A DNA stretch of 64,000 nucleotides from Nocardia pseudobrasiliensis NBRC 108224 (GCF_001613105.1 NZ_BDBS01000005.1:427756-491755); one strand, 5' to 3'; counted from the stretch's first letter, positions 1-9,168 are shown. Program-made: numbers and translations. The notes: generated by a model from the sequence alone, not told the origin.

Positions 1-569
1 AGGCGCACGCTGTCGGAATTACCCAGGCGCAGAGCGATATTGGTGTGATTGAGCATGCTTTCGATCTGGAAGGCGATCAGCTCGGGATCGATGGGTCCGA
101 GTTCGCCCGCCGCGACAGCGGTTTCGAGATGTCCGATCAGTGTCTGCAGCCAGTCGGCGCGCCGCTGGGTGAGCGCGTCGCGGACCGGGCCGGGATGACT
201 GTCGAATTCGGCGAGGGTGGCGGTCCAGAAGCAGCCGCCGGGGAAGACCGGGCGCTCGATATAGGCCAGCCAGTTGTCGATCAGCGCGCGCATTCGCTCG
301 AGGCCCGGCGCGGTGTCGCGGGCGGGCGTCACGACCTCGTCGAGGAAGACCGTGCGCGCGGTTTCGATGGTCGCGAGCTGGAGCTGTTCCTTGGTCCGGA
401 ACAGGGTTTGGATACCCGCCTTGCTGATGTCGAGATCGTCGGCCAGCCGACCGAAACTCACCCCGCCCAGCCCGTCGACGGAGGCGATATCGGCCGCGCG
501 GCGGGTGATGGTCTGACGCGATCGTGCCCCACGCTGGAGGCGGCGATCGGAGATCGCTGTCTCGCTCAC
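1..569 (-). CDS. TetR/AcrR family regulator (3' end outside window)
   Basis: Partial gene read on the minus strand from a GTG at 569; it runs off the left edge, so about 189 residues are visible. The N-terminal 60 residues form a TetR-type helix-turn-helix, with the typical segment FGRLADDLDISKAGIQTLF. A ligand-binding domain of the YxiF/TetR_C type follows, with the conserved PGGCFW segment. The GTG overlaps the TGA of the glycosyltransferase gene by four bases, so the two are probably one transcript with coupled translation. A palindrome at 1888-1903, upstream of that transcript, is a reasonable operator for it. The ligand is unknown. Confidence 0.85.
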   Translation of the reverse strand, partial: MSETAISDRRLQRGARSRQTITRRAADIASVDGLGGVSFGRLADDLDISKAGIQTLFRTKEQLQLATIETARTVFLDEVVTPARDTAPGLERMRALIDNWLAYIERPVFPGGCFWTATLAEFDSHPGPVRDALTQRRADWLQTLIGHLETAVAAGELGPIDPELIAFQIESMLNHTNIALRLGNSDSVR

Positions 570-1807
570 GATGTCAGATTACGCGTCGCGCCCCGCCGGG
601 TGGCCGCGACGAACAGCGCAACCAACAGCACGCTCAGCCACACGTAGGTATTACCGATGATGTGTTGCCAAGGGGTCCAGGAGAATTCGCGATTATTGTC
701 GCCGGGCTCCCAGTTCTGCGGGCCGATCACGAAGACCACCGCGGTGGCCAGGACCACCGCGTACCAGATCAGCGCCGAGCGCAGCGGCCGGTGCGCGGCC
801 GCGCCGACCCCGGCCAGCAGGGCCGGGGCGATCCACACCCAGTGATGCGACCACGAGATCGGCGAGACCAGCAGCGTGAAGACCGCGTTGAACGACACCA
901 TCAGCGCCGGATTGTCGCTCGCGCGACGCATGGCCGTCACCACCAGCGCCAGCAGCAGCGCGCCGAGGATCAGCCACAGCGCGGTGAAGGCCGGTTCGGG
1001 TACGCGCAGGCGGGCGAGTACGCCCTGAATCGACTGATTGGTGTGGAAGGCCGAACCACTCAGCCCGGAGACATTGCCCATGCCGCCGAACCAGTAGCGG
1101 GTCGATTCGTGCGGCATGATCGCGAAGGCCAACAGCGTCGCGGCGGCCCCCGTCACCGCGGCGGTGACGGCCGCGCGGTAATCCTTGCGGACCAGGAAGT
1201 AGATGACGAACGCGGCCGGGGTCAGCTTGATCGCGGCGGCGACGCCGATGAGCATGCCGCGCTTCCACTTCGGTCGCAGCGCCAGGCAGTCGGCGGCCAC
1301 CAGCACCATCAGCAGCAGGTTGACCTGGCCGAAGTCGAGGGTGGAGTGGACCGGTTCGAGCAGTAGTCCGAGCGGGATGGCGCAGGCGGTCGCCCACAGC
1401 GCCAATTGGGTGTTGCCGGTCCACAGCCGCCGGGCCGTCAGATAGATGGTCACCGCCAAGGCGAGCGTCGAAACCACGAAGAACGCGGTCGCGGCCGGAT
1501 GCCAGGACAGTATCGCGAACGGGCCCAGCGCCAGCGCCGCGAACGGGGGATAGATGAACGGCAGGCTGATGCCCATACTCGTCTTGGGCAGCGAACCGTA
1601 CATATCGGCGCCGTGCCACCACGCCTGGACACCGAGGCGATAGACCTGCAGGTCGATGAACTCACGCTTGATCGGGGTCAGCGGCCAGGTCGGATGGGTC
1701 AGCCAGACGACGGCGACCGCGATCAACAGCGGCGGGACCAGCCACAGCGGACGACCGAAGGGACGAGCCGAGGACTTCGTCGGAGCGGAGGTGGAGACAC
1801 TAACCAT
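566..1807 (-). CDS. GT87-family membrane glycosyltransferase (mannosyltransferase-like)
   Basis: 413 residues, strongly hydrophobic, with about ten predicted membrane segments. The first periplasmic loop carries the family signature IDLQVYRLGVQAWW followed by GADMY, which contains the catalytic aspartate of GT-C family 87 enzymes. In mycobacteria, members of this family add alpha-1,2 mannose from polyprenyl-phosphate-mannose to lipomannan or PIMs; the exact acceptor here cannot be read from sequence. The start is the ATG at 1807 and the stop overlaps the GTG of the downstream TetR gene (GTGA). It is divergent from the SGNH hydrolase, and the 131-nt gap carries a palindromic site. Confidence 0.85.
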   Translation of the reverse strand: MVSVSTSAPTKSSARPFGRPLWLVPPLLIAVAVVWLTHPTWPLTPIKREFIDLQVYRLGVQAWWHGADMYGSLPKTSMGISLPFIYPPFAALALGPFAILSWHPAATAFFVVSTLALAVTIYLTARRLWTGNTQLALWATACAIPLGLLLEPVHSTLDFGQVNLLLMVLVAADCLALRPKWKRGMLIGVAAAIKLTPAAFVIYFLVRKDYRAAVTAAVTGAAATLLAFAIMPHESTRYWFGGMGNVSGLSGSAFHTNQSIQGVLARLRVPEPAFTALWLILGALLLALVVTAMRRASDNPALMVSFNAVFTLLVSPISWSHHWVWIAPALLAGVGAAAHRPLRSALIWYAVVLATAVVFVIGPQNWEPGDNNREFSWTPWQHIIGNTYVWLSVLLVALFVAATRRGATRNLTS

Positions 1808-1887
1808 CCAGCACGAGGTTACCGGTCGCCGACCGGTCCGGTGCGCTCGGGCCGCGCGGACGCACCCGCGGTGCTACCGTCAGTTTA

Positions 1888-1903
1888 CTGGACACGAGTC
1901 CAG
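1888..1903. promoter_or_regulatory. Candidate TetR operator (CTGGAC-N4-GTCCAG)
   Basis: A perfect 6-bp inverted repeat with a 4-nt centre lies in the divergent region between the GT87-TetR transcript and the SGNH hydrolase. On the minus strand it is followed directly by TAAACT, a possible -10, so a bound repressor would cover the promoter spacer. The assignment to the TetR of this operon is inferred from position. Confidence 0.45.
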
Positions 1904-1938
1904 ATCTGGAACCGGGTCGGGGTCTAGGAGTTCGGTCG

Positions 1939-2826
1939 GTGCGCGAGATGTCGTTGCCGTCGATGGTTGGTGTCCTGCTGGTGGCGGTGGGGGTGCTGAG
2001 CGCACCCGCGGTGGCCGATTCGGGACCCGGGGATTACGAAGAGTATGTGGCCCTCGGGGATTCGTGGGCGGCCGATGCGACGCTGAGTCAGGCGACCGGC
2101 GATCATGTGCCGCTGGGATGCACGCAGAGCCGGCGCAACTATCCCAAACAGGTGGCCGCGGCCCTGCGGATTCCGGTCTTCCGGGATGCGAGCTGCGGCG
2201 GCGCGGAGACGATCGATATGACCTCCCCACAGGTGACGCGGCTGGGTGCCAACCCCGCGCAATTCGATCGGCTCACGCCCACCACCGATCTGGTGACCAT
2301 CGGAATCGGCGGCAACGACGCGTCCTTGGCCGCGACCGTGCAGCGCTGCCTGACCGTGGATCCGACGGCGACGCCGTGTCAGGACGCACTGGTCGTGAAC
2401 GGCGTCGATCGAATGTCGGCGAATATCGACGCGGCCGAGCCGAAGGTGCTCGCGACGCTGGCTGGAATCAAGGCGCGCTCGCCGCGCGCTCGCATTCTGC
2501 TGATCGACTACTTCCAGGGAGCCCGCCCCGGGCGCGGGTGCTATCCGGTCATTCCGATCTCCGACAGCGATGCGGGCTGGCTCGGCCGCAAACTCGTCGA
2601 ATTGGACGCCATGCTGGCCGATGCGGCGCGGCGGGCCGGGGCGGAATTCGTCGATACCTATTCGGGCAGTGTCGGCCACGACGCGTGCCAGCTGCCGGGA
2701 GTTCGATGGGTGGAAGGGCTGATTCCGGTGTCCGCCAACCCGCCCGGGCCCGCGGTGCCGTTCCATCCCAATCAGCTGGGCGCCGATTATCAGGCTCGTA
2801 CGATCCTCCAGGCGTTGGCGGGCTGA
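1939..2826 (+). CDS. Secreted SGNH/GDSL hydrolase
   Basis: 295 residues starting at GTG 1939, eight bases after an AGGAG ribosome-binding site. The N-terminus is a signal peptide ending near AVA (about residue 26). Block I is LGDSW with the nucleophile Ser42, block III is GGND (124-127), and block V is HPNQLG with His276, so the SGNH serine-hydrolase set is complete. Several cysteines (61, 86, 137, 147, 201, 250) suggest disulfides, as in Streptomyces-type extracellular lipases. It probably cleaves lipid or other esters outside the membrane; the substrate is unknown. Confidence 0.85.
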   Translation: MREMSLPSMVGVLLVAVGVLSAPAVADSGPGDYEEYVALGDSWAADATLSQATGDHVPLGCTQSRRNYPKQVAAALRIPVFRDASCGGAETIDMTSPQVTRLGANPAQFDRLTPTTDLVTIGIGGNDASLAATVQRCLTVDPTATPCQDALVVNGVDRMSANIDAAEPKVLATLAGIKARSPRARILLIDYFQGARPGRGCYPVIPISDSDAGWLGRKLVELDAMLADAARRAGAEFVDTYSGSVGHDACQLPGVRWVEGLIPVSANPPGPAVPFHPNQLGADYQARTILQALAG

Positions 2827-2851
2827 GTAACGCCCTAGCATGAGAGCCGTT

Positions 2852-4201
2852 ATGGCCACTACGCGCGAGCAGCGGCGATCTCGGAATGCCGAGGCGCCGC
2901 TCACCCTCACCACCGAACCGCCGCGGAGTTTGTCCTTCGCCGATCAGTCGGCGTTCTGGATCAATCTCGGCGTGAGTCTCATCGGCTTCACCGGGGCCAT
3001 CGCTGTATTGCGACCCGGTGGGCATCCGCAATTGCCGGTGGTCGCGGCGATCGTCGCGACCGTACTGGGGACGGTGGTGGGGACGGCAATGGTCGCGGCC
3101 GCGGGCGCGGTCGGCGCGCGGACCGGGGCTCCGGCGATGGCGAATTTCCGGGGGCTGTTCGGGACTCGACTGTCGTACGCGCCGACCCTCGCCAATATCG
3201 CGCAGTGCATCGGCTGGGGCGTCTACGAGCTGACGGTCATCGCCAGCGGATTCCAGGCCATCACACACGGCCGGTTCGGACATGCGCCGGTGATCGTGGC
3301 GGCCGGAATCCTGTGCACCGCAATGGCGATCTGGCCGCTGTCGGTGCTGCACATCCTGCGCAAGTACGTGACCGTCGCGGTCGCCATCTCGATGCTGTAT
3401 TTCACCGTGCAGCTGCTGCGCAATCCGCTGCCGCAGGTCGAGGGCGCCTCGTGGAGCGGCTTCTTCCCGGCCGTGGACACCGCGCTCGCGGTGGCCGTGT
3501 CGTTCGTGCCGCTGGCCGCCGACTACACCCGGCACGCGCATTCGGCGCGGGCCGCGTCCGGGGCGACGCTACTGGGATATTCGGCCGGGCAGATCTGGTG
3601 CTATCTGCTCGGTATCGTCGCGCTGATCCAGGTGGGCGGCGATGTCGACCGGATCTTCGACACCTTCCTCGGCGTGAGCGCCGGATGGGTGTTCTTCGCG
3701 GTGTTGGTGCTGCGCGAATCGGATCAGTCGTTCGCGAATGTGTATTCCACGGCCATGTCGCTGCAGAATCTGCTGCCGCGGGTGGATCGGCGGATTCTGG
3801 CGGCGGCGGTCGGGGCGCTGGCGACCGTATCGGCCTTGGGCGTCCACGATTTCACGGGATTCTCGAATTTCCTGCTGCTGATCGGATCGGTCTTCGTGCC
3901 GCTGTGCGCGGTGCTGGTGGTGGACTACTTCTTCGGTCGGGGACGTGCGGGCTGGGATCTGTCGGAGCATGCGCCCGCGCGGCCGCTCATGCTGCTGCCG
4001 TGGGTGCTCGGATTCGCGGTGTATCAGCTGTGCAATCCGGGTTCGGTGTCGTGGTGGGCCCGGCTGTGGGAGCGGGCGCAGGACGCGATCGGCTTCCATC
4101 CGGACTGGTGGTCGTCGGCCTCGCTGTTCTCGTTCCTGGTCGCGGCGGTCGCGACCGGTGTGCTGGTGCTGATCGAACGCCGGGGGCGGGCCGCTGCCTG
4201 A
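2852..4201 (+). CDS. NCS1-type purine/cytosine permease
   Basis: 449 residues with about twelve hydrophobic segments. The opening segment SFADQSAFWINLGVSL, the glycine-rich first helices and the absence of a nucleotide-binding domain match cytosine/purine/hydantoin permeases of the NCS1 family, which import nucleobases with protons or sodium. I chose ATG 2852 because a GAGAG sits at a suitable distance; an in-frame ATG at 2840 would add four residues. The next gene starts four bases after this stop, so the two are probably co-transcribed. The substrate is not determinable here. Confidence 0.8.
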   Translation: MATTREQRRSRNAEAPLTLTTEPPRSLSFADQSAFWINLGVSLIGFTGAIAVLRPGGHPQLPVVAAIVATVLGTVVGTAMVAAAGAVGARTGAPAMANFRGLFGTRLSYAPTLANIAQCIGWGVYELTVIASGFQAITHGRFGHAPVIVAAGILCTAMAIWPLSVLHILRKYVTVAVAISMLYFTVQLLRNPLPQVEGASWSGFFPAVDTALAVAVSFVPLAADYTRHAHSARAASGATLLGYSAGQIWCYLLGIVALIQVGGDVDRIFDTFLGVSAGWVFFAVLVLRESDQSFANVYSTAMSLQNLLPRVDRRILAAAVGALATVSALGVHDFTGFSNFLLLIGSVFVPLCAVLVVDYFFGRGRAGWDLSEHAPARPLMLLPWVLGFAVYQLCNPGSVSWWARLWERAQDAIGFHPDWWSSASLFSFLVAAVATGVLVLIERRGRAAA

Positions 4202-4205
4202 TCAG

Positions 4206-5240
4206 GTGTTCGGCATGGGGACCGATCCGATGGTCGAATCGGATTGGCCGCCACTGCGTCCGGACGAGATAGCCGAGGGGGCGCAGATCGAGTGGCGCAG
4301 TCCGCGACCGCTCTCGTCGACGGCCCGGGTGCGATTGGCCGATGGACGGCGAGTGGTGGTCAAGCGCGTACCGGTGGCGCTGCGCGATGCCGCGGCGCTG
4401 GCCGAGGAGCACGCGTTCATGGCTCATCTGCGCTCGGGCGGAATTGCGGTCCCGGCCGTACGGTCTTGGGCGCGCGGGGAATTCGCCTACGAGATGCATG
4501 AGCTCGGTGTGGGGGAGGACCGGTATCGGGGCGTGTTCTCGTGGACGCCGTATCTGTCGGTGGCGCATGCGGAGGCGGCGGGCGGGATGCTCGCGCGCAT
4601 GCACCTGGCCGCCGAGGGTTTCGACGCCCCCGCCCGACCGCCCCGACCGTTGACCGCCGCCCTGTGCACCGATCCGATCGCGACGGTCGAGCGGTACGCG
4701 GCCGCTCGCCCGGCCGTCGCGCGCTTTCTGGCCGGACGTGCGTGGCGCGCCGAATTGGCCTGGCCGCCGGTCGATATCACCGGGCTCGCGCCGCTGTGGA
4801 CGCACAACGATTGGCACGGAACGAATCTGCTGTGGTGCGGTGACGAGATCGGCGCGGTCTTCGATTTCGGCCTGGCCGACCGCACGACCGCGGTCTTCGA
4901 TCTGGCCGTGGCGATCGAACGGTTCGCCGTCGACTGGATCGGGCTGCGCGACACCGGCCGGGCCGGGGTGGCCGGTGATCAGCTCGCGGCGTTCCTGGCC
5001 GCCTACCGCGAGATCCGCCAGCTCACCCCCGTAGAACGCGACGCGCTGCCGCGGCTGTTCCCGCTCGCGCACATCGCCTACGAACTCTCCGAAATCGACT
5101 ACTTCCTGGCCGTATTGCCGAAGCCGAATCGCGACAACGCCGAAATCGCCTACCGCGACTACCTCGTCGGTCACCTGCGCTGGGCGGGTTCGGCGGCGGG
5201 CCGGGAGCTGCTCGCAATGATTGATCATTTGACCAGGTGA
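4206..5240 (+). CDS. Aminoglycoside-phosphotransferase-fold kinase
   Basis: 344 residues from GTG 4206. It has the APH/choline-kinase fold signatures: VVVKR with a candidate ATP-binding Lys53, the catalytic loop HNDWHGTN (200-207) and the metal-binding DFG at 220-222. Such proteins transfer phosphate to small hydroxylated molecules such as aminoglycosides, homoserine, fructosamine or methylthioribose. The C-terminal part, which would choose the substrate, does not tell me which. It follows the NCS1 permease after four bases, so it may act on an imported substrate; that link is inference. Confidence 0.75.
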   Translation: MFGMGTDPMVESDWPPLRPDEIAEGAQIEWRSPRPLSSTARVRLADGRRVVVKRVPVALRDAAALAEEHAFMAHLRSGGIAVPAVRSWARGEFAYEMHELGVGEDRYRGVFSWTPYLSVAHAEAAGGMLARMHLAAEGFDAPARPPRPLTAALCTDPIATVERYAAARPAVARFLAGRAWRAELAWPPVDITGLAPLWTHNDWHGTNLLWCGDEIGAVFDFGLADRTTAVFDLAVAIERFAVDWIGLRDTGRAGVAGDQLAAFLAAYREIRQLTPVERDALPRLFPLAHIAYELSEIDYFLAVLPKPNRDNAEIAYRDYLVGHLRWAGSAAGRELLAMIDHLTR

Positions 5241-5478
5241 GCGAGCCCACAGGCGCTCGGAACTACCCTGCCGGTCGGAACTTTCGAGCCAGAACCCGGC
5301 AAATTTGTCGACCGGACACCACTTTGCCGGACAAACCGGGCGAACCGACGGCCCGCCTCGCATATTCTTGTCGCCGGAACCCGGAGACCTAGATCACTCC
5401 GTCGGGCTGCTATGTTTGCTCGCTGCTAGTGCTCGCCGCGGGTCGAGCGGGGGACAGCTACGACAGAGGAGTAAGAGG

Positions 5479-6978
5479 TTGGCTATCCCAGGTTCAGAAC
5501 AGGGCACGACCCGAGGTGAGTCGCCCGGCGGATGGGGCGCGCTGTTCCGCACGAAATCGGTGGAACAGTCCATGCGCGACACCGACGAACCCGATGCGAA
5601 ACTGCGCAAGGATCTGACGGCCGTGGACCTCACGGTCTTCGGCGTGGCCGTCGTGGTCGGCGCGGGCATCTTCACCCTGACCGCGCGCACCGCGGGCACC
5701 GTGGCCGGACCGTCGGTCTCGCTGGCCTTCGTCTTCGCCGCGATCGCATGCGGTCTCACCGCGCTGTGCTACGCGGAATTCGCCTCGACCGTGCCGGTCG
5801 CGGGCAGCGCGTACACCTTCTCCTACGCGACCTTCGGCGAACTCGCCGCGTGGATCATCGGCTGGGACCTCATCCTGGAATTCGCGCTCGCGGCCGCGGT
5901 GGTGGCCAAGGGTTGGTCGCAGTATCTCGGCCAGGTCATCGGGACCACGCCGATCCTGCATTTCGGATCGGTCAGCTTCGACTGGGGCGCGGTGCTGCTG
6001 CTGGCCGTGCTCGGCGTGCTGCTGGCGATCGGCACCAAGGTGTCCTCGCGGGTGTCGGCGGTGGCGGTGGCCATCAAGCTGGCGGTGATCGCGCTGGTGA
6101 TCGTGGTCGGCCTGACCTACTTCAAGTCCGAGAACCTCAGCCCCTACATTCCGCCGTCCAAGCCGGGTGAGGGCGGCTCGGGCATTCATCAGACGCTGTT
6201 CTCGTGGCTGACCGGCGCTGGTAACAGCACCTTCGGCTGGTACGGCCTGTTGGCCGCGGCGAGCCTGGTGTTCTTCGCGTTCATCGGATTCGACGTGGTG
6301 GCCACCACCGCCGAGGAGACCAAGAACCCGCAGCGCAATGTGCCGCGCGGCATTCTCGGCTCGCTGATCATCGTGACCGTGCTGTACGTGGCGGTCTCGC
6401 TGGTGCTCACCGGCATGGTGCCCTACACCGATCTGCAAAGCGGCGACGCGACTCTCGCGACCGCCTTCGCGATTCACGGTGTGACATGGGCGAAGAACCT
6501 CATCTCGATCGGCGCGCTTGCCGGTCTGACCACGGTGGTCATGGTGATGTACCTGGGCCAGACCCGGGTGCTGTTCGCGATGTCGCGCGACGGACTGCTG
6601 CCGCGCGGACTCGCGCACACCGGTAACAAGGGCACGCCCGTGCGGATCACCGTCATCGTCGGCGTGGTGTGTGCGGTGCTGGCCGGCTTCGTGGAGTTCG
6701 GCACGCTCGAGGAAATGGTCAATATCGGCACGCTGTTCGCATTCGTGCTGGTCTCGATCGGCGTGCTCATCCTGCGCCGGACCCGCCCCGATCTGCCGCG
6801 CGGCTTCCGGGTTCCGCTGGTTCCGCTGATTCCGATCCTGGCCGTGCTGGCCTGTATCTGGTTGATGCTGAACCTGTCGGTGGAGACCTGGCTGCGGTTC
6901 CTGGTCTGGATGGTCGTCGGCCTGGCGCTGTATTTCACCTACGGCGTGCGACATTCGGTGCTGCGCAAGGGACGCTAG
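5479..6978 (+). CDS. APC-family amino acid permease (CAT-like)
   Basis: 499 residues. The reading frame is open further upstream, but TTG 5479 is preceded by a strong AGAGGAG at seven bases and gives the usual cytoplasmic N-terminus, including KSVEQSMRD. The first helix carries GVAVVVGAGIFTL, the unwound substrate-binding motif of the APC superfamily, and about twelve to thirteen helices follow. It most resembles bacterial cationic or branched amino acid transporters (YfnA/CAT type). Its TAG stop overlaps the TAG of the convergent gene on the other strand. Confidence 0.85.
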   Translation: MAIPGSEQGTTRGESPGGWGALFRTKSVEQSMRDTDEPDAKLRKDLTAVDLTVFGVAVVVGAGIFTLTARTAGTVAGPSVSLAFVFAAIACGLTALCYAEFASTVPVAGSAYTFSYATFGELAAWIIGWDLILEFALAAAVVAKGWSQYLGQVIGTTPILHFGSVSFDWGAVLLLAVLGVLLAIGTKVSSRVSAVAVAIKLAVIALVIVVGLTYFKSENLSPYIPPSKPGEGGSGIHQTLFSWLTGAGNSTFGWYGLLAAASLVFFAFIGFDVVATTAEETKNPQRNVPRGILGSLIIVTVLYVAVSLVLTGMVPYTDLQSGDATLATAFAIHGVTWAKNLISIGALAGLTTVVMVMYLGQTRVLFAMSRDGLLPRGLAHTGNKGTPVRITVIVGVVCAVLAGFVEFGTLEEMVNIGTLFAFVLVSIGVLILRRTRPDLPRGFRVPLVPLIPILAVLACIWLMLNLSVETWLRFLVWMVVGLALYFTYGVRHSVLRKGR

Positions 6979-7541
6979 GTAGCGCGCGGACGAACCATCG
7001 TCGCGGGAATCCGGATCTGTGGCGCTGTCTCGGCCGCCGCGTGGGCGGTCCGAGCCAGCGTCCGCGCGCGGTCGAGCTGTTCGAGAATGGTTTCCCAGTA
7101 GGCGTATCCGTCCTCCGGACGCGTGCCGCGGGACTGGTCGTAGTGAATACGCAGCAGGGTGCGGGTGGCCTCGGCGGTATAGGCCGCCGCGGCCAGCGGC
7201 GGGGGGACCTGGTCGGCCGAATCGTAGAGCTGGGCGATCCGGTCGGTGAGCCAGTAGGCCTCGAAATGGGCTTGGGCCGAGGGGTCTTCCTCGCTCAGCT
7301 CCACCGCGCCCGGCCCGGCCGCGCGCGCCCGATCCGACAGGCTGGCCACATCGGGCGCCTGGCTCAGGGCTCTGCGCAGATCCGCGCCGAGCAGGCGATA
7401 CAGCAAACCCGCGAGCATGGCGTGTTCCACGCCCGGCGCGTCGGCGCCGGACATCTCCCGGCGCCACACCTGCTCCGTGACCTGCTCGATCTCGCCGCGC
7501 AGGATCGCCAGTGCCGCCCTCAACTGCCCTATCGTGGCCAT
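6975..7541 (-). CDS. Uncharacterised alpha-helical protein
   Basis: 188 residues from ATG 7541. The open frame runs further upstream, but the extra sequence is low-quality and overlaps the divergent promoter region. The protein is rich in Ala, Leu, Arg and Glu, has no signal peptide or membrane segment, and looks like a soluble helical bundle. I recognise no family. It is convergent with the APC permease, their stop codons overlapping, and divergent from the methyltransferase at 7759. Confidence 0.65.
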   Translation of the reverse strand: MATIGQLRAALAILRGEIEQVTEQVWRREMSGADAPGVEHAMLAGLLYRLLGADLRRALSQAPDVASLSDRARAAGPGAVELSEEDPSAQAHFEAYWLTDRIAQLYDSADQVPPPLAAAAYTAEATRTLLRIHYDQSRGTRPEDGYAYWETILEQLDRARTLARTAHAAAETAPQIRIPATMVRPRAT

Positions 7542-7575
7542 AGGTGCTCGATTCTCTGTCGTCCTGACAGGTGGA

Positions 7576-7595
7576 CAAGACGGACGACCGTCTTG
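7576..7595. repeat. Perfect 8-bp inverted repeat (CAAGACGG-ACGA-CCGTCTTG)
   Basis: It lies between two divergent genes, 35 nt from the start of the helical protein. It could be an operator or an RNA hairpin in that gene's leader. The sequence alone does not decide. Confidence 0.5.
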
Positions 7596-7758
7596 CCGAA
7601 AAGCAAGGCTACCTTCTAGCAAATACATTTCCCGGCGCATCGCCGCAGGTGAATTTCGGGGTGTCGCGAGCGTTCTTTCCAAACGGAGCTATTTCCTCCG
7701 ATTTCGGGTCTACACTCCCCTCGACGGATGCGAACACCCCTACCGAGGGACGGATCTC

Positions 7759-8475
7759 ATGACCGACCGCGAGCCAGGACCGCAGATCGACCCCGCCACC
7801 ATCGATTTCGAGCGTGGCTATCGCGAGGGCACCCTGGTGGAGGGCGTCGTCATGGATCGGATGCCCTGGGATACCGGGCTACCGCAGCCGCTATTGGTGA
7901 AATACGAAGCGGCGGGCCGCATCTCGGGTGATGTGCTCGATGTGGGCTGCGGTCCGGGCGACAACGCCGTCTTCCTCGCCGAGCGCGGCTACCGGGTGAC
8001 CGGGCTGGACGGCGCGCCCACGGCCATCGAGATGGCCCGCGCCCGTGCCGCCGAACGCGGTGTGCGGGTCGAATTCGCCGTCGGCGATGCCACCGAACTC
8101 GCCGGCTACGACGGCCGTTTCGACACCGTGGTGAGCAGTATGCTGCTGCACTGCCTCGACCCCCGGCAGCGCCGGACCAATGTCGAGGCGCTGCACCGGG
8201 TGCTGCGCCCGGGCGGACGGTTGATCCAGTTCTGCTTCCCCGAGGATTCGGTCGCCAGGCTGTACTCGCCCTATCCGATCGCGGAATCCGAACTGCGCGA
8301 ACTGTTCTCGACGCCCGAATGGAACCTCGTCGCGCTGAGGCTGGACCGGGTCACGGCCATCTCCCCGCCGCCGGAGGTCTTGGATACGTTCCGGGCGAAC
8401 GGTTTCGAACCCGAATTGGATCCCACCGGCGCGATGCTGCTGCCGACCTGGGAACTCGAGGCCCTGCGGAACTGA
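7759..8475 (+). CDS. Class I SAM-dependent methyltransferase
   Basis: 238 residues from ATG 7759. SAM-binding motif I is LDVGCGPG near residue 60, followed by the acidic end of strand 2 (VTGLD) and the motif IV region FDTVVSSMLLHCLD. The N-terminal WDTGLPQP resembles thiopurine-methyltransferase-like and small-molecule methyltransferases. The substrate is unknown. The TetR gene at 8515 follows after 39 nt that contain a palindromic operator candidate. Confidence 0.8.
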   Translation: MTDREPGPQIDPATIDFERGYREGTLVEGVVMDRMPWDTGLPQPLLVKYEAAGRISGDVLDVGCGPGDNAVFLAERGYRVTGLDGAPTAIEMARARAAERGVRVEFAVGDATELAGYDGRFDTVVSSMLLHCLDPRQRRTNVEALHRVLRPGGRLIQFCFPEDSVARLYSPYPIAESELRELFSTPEWNLVALRLDRVTAISPPPEVLDTFRANGFEPELDPTGAMLLPTWELEALRN

Positions 8476-8483
8476 CGGCACGC

Positions 8484-8495
8484 CCGACCGGTCGG
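8484..8495. promoter_or_regulatory. Candidate TetR operator CCGACCGGTCGG
   Basis: A perfect 12-bp palindrome in the gap before the TetR gene. TATTCT at 8503-8508 would be the -10 of a leaderless transcript starting at the ATG (8515), so the palindrome falls inside the promoter spacer, as expected for an autorepressor. Binding by the adjacent TetR is inferred. Confidence 0.5.
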
Positions 8496-8514
8496 TTGTC
8501 CATATTCTTGGGTC

Positions 8515-9168
8515 ATGAGTGTGCGGACCGACAGCGCGGCCGGGCCCCTGCCACGGGGCCGGCATCGGCTCAGCCGTGCGGAGGTGGAGTCGTCCCAGTA
8601 TCGGCGGCTGTGCGGGGCGGCGCTGGTCGTGGTCGGCGAACTCGGGTACACCGCGACCACGGTCGCCGATATCGTGGCGCGCGCTCAGGTGGCGCGGCGG
8701 ACGTTCTACGCGATGTTCGCCGGGAAGGACGAATGTTTCGCCGCCGCCTACGATTTCGGGGTCGAACTGGGTCTGGCCCGGGTCGGCGCGGCGATCGGGG
8801 ACTGGGGTGAAGGGGATTTCGCCGCGCGGGTGCGGACCTCGTTCGAGGTCTATCTGGAGGTGCTCGCGGGTGCACCGGAGGCCACCCGCGCGCTGTATGT
8901 GGAAACACTCGTGGCGGGCGGACCCTTGATCGCGCACCGCGCGCGGGTGCACGGCCTGTTCGCCGATTACGTCATGGGTATCGCGCGGGCGGGTGTGGCG
9001 GCCGGTGATCTGCGTGAACCGCCCGATCCCGGGCTGGTGGACATGCTGCTCGGCGGTATCGACGATCGGATTCGGGCCTGTCTGAACGGGAAGGGGGCCG
9101 CGGCGCTGCCGGATCTCGCGCCGCTGTTCACCCGGACCGCGCTGGCCCTGTGCGACGCCCGCGCCTGA
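8515..9168 (+). CDS. TetR/AcrR family transcriptional regulator
   Basis: 217 residues. The helix-turn-helix occupies roughly residues 30-75, with TVADIVARAQVARRTFYAMF as the recognition segment, followed by KDECF typical of the family. The C-terminal ligand domain has no recognisable subfamily. The ATG sits six bases after a TATTCT hexamer, consistent with a leaderless mRNA. The methyltransferase upstream could be in the same unit or be its target. The ligand is unknown. Confidence 0.85.
   Translation: MSVRTDSAAGPLPRGRHRLSRAEVESSQYRRLCGAALVVVGELGYTATTVADIVARAQVARRTFYAMFAGKDECFAAAYDFGVELGLARVGAAIGDWGEGDFAARVRTSFEVYLEVLAGAPEATRALYVETLVAGGPLIAHRARVHGLFADYVMGIARAGVAAGDLREPPDPGLVDMLLGGIDDRIRACLNGKGAAALPDLAPLFTRTALALCDARA

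Noticed and set aside
5494..7578. Long antisense ORF (694 codons) opposite the APC permease
   Set aside because: Arg/His/Gln-rich low-complexity product typical of the antisense of GC-rich genes; the plus-strand permease is fully supported.
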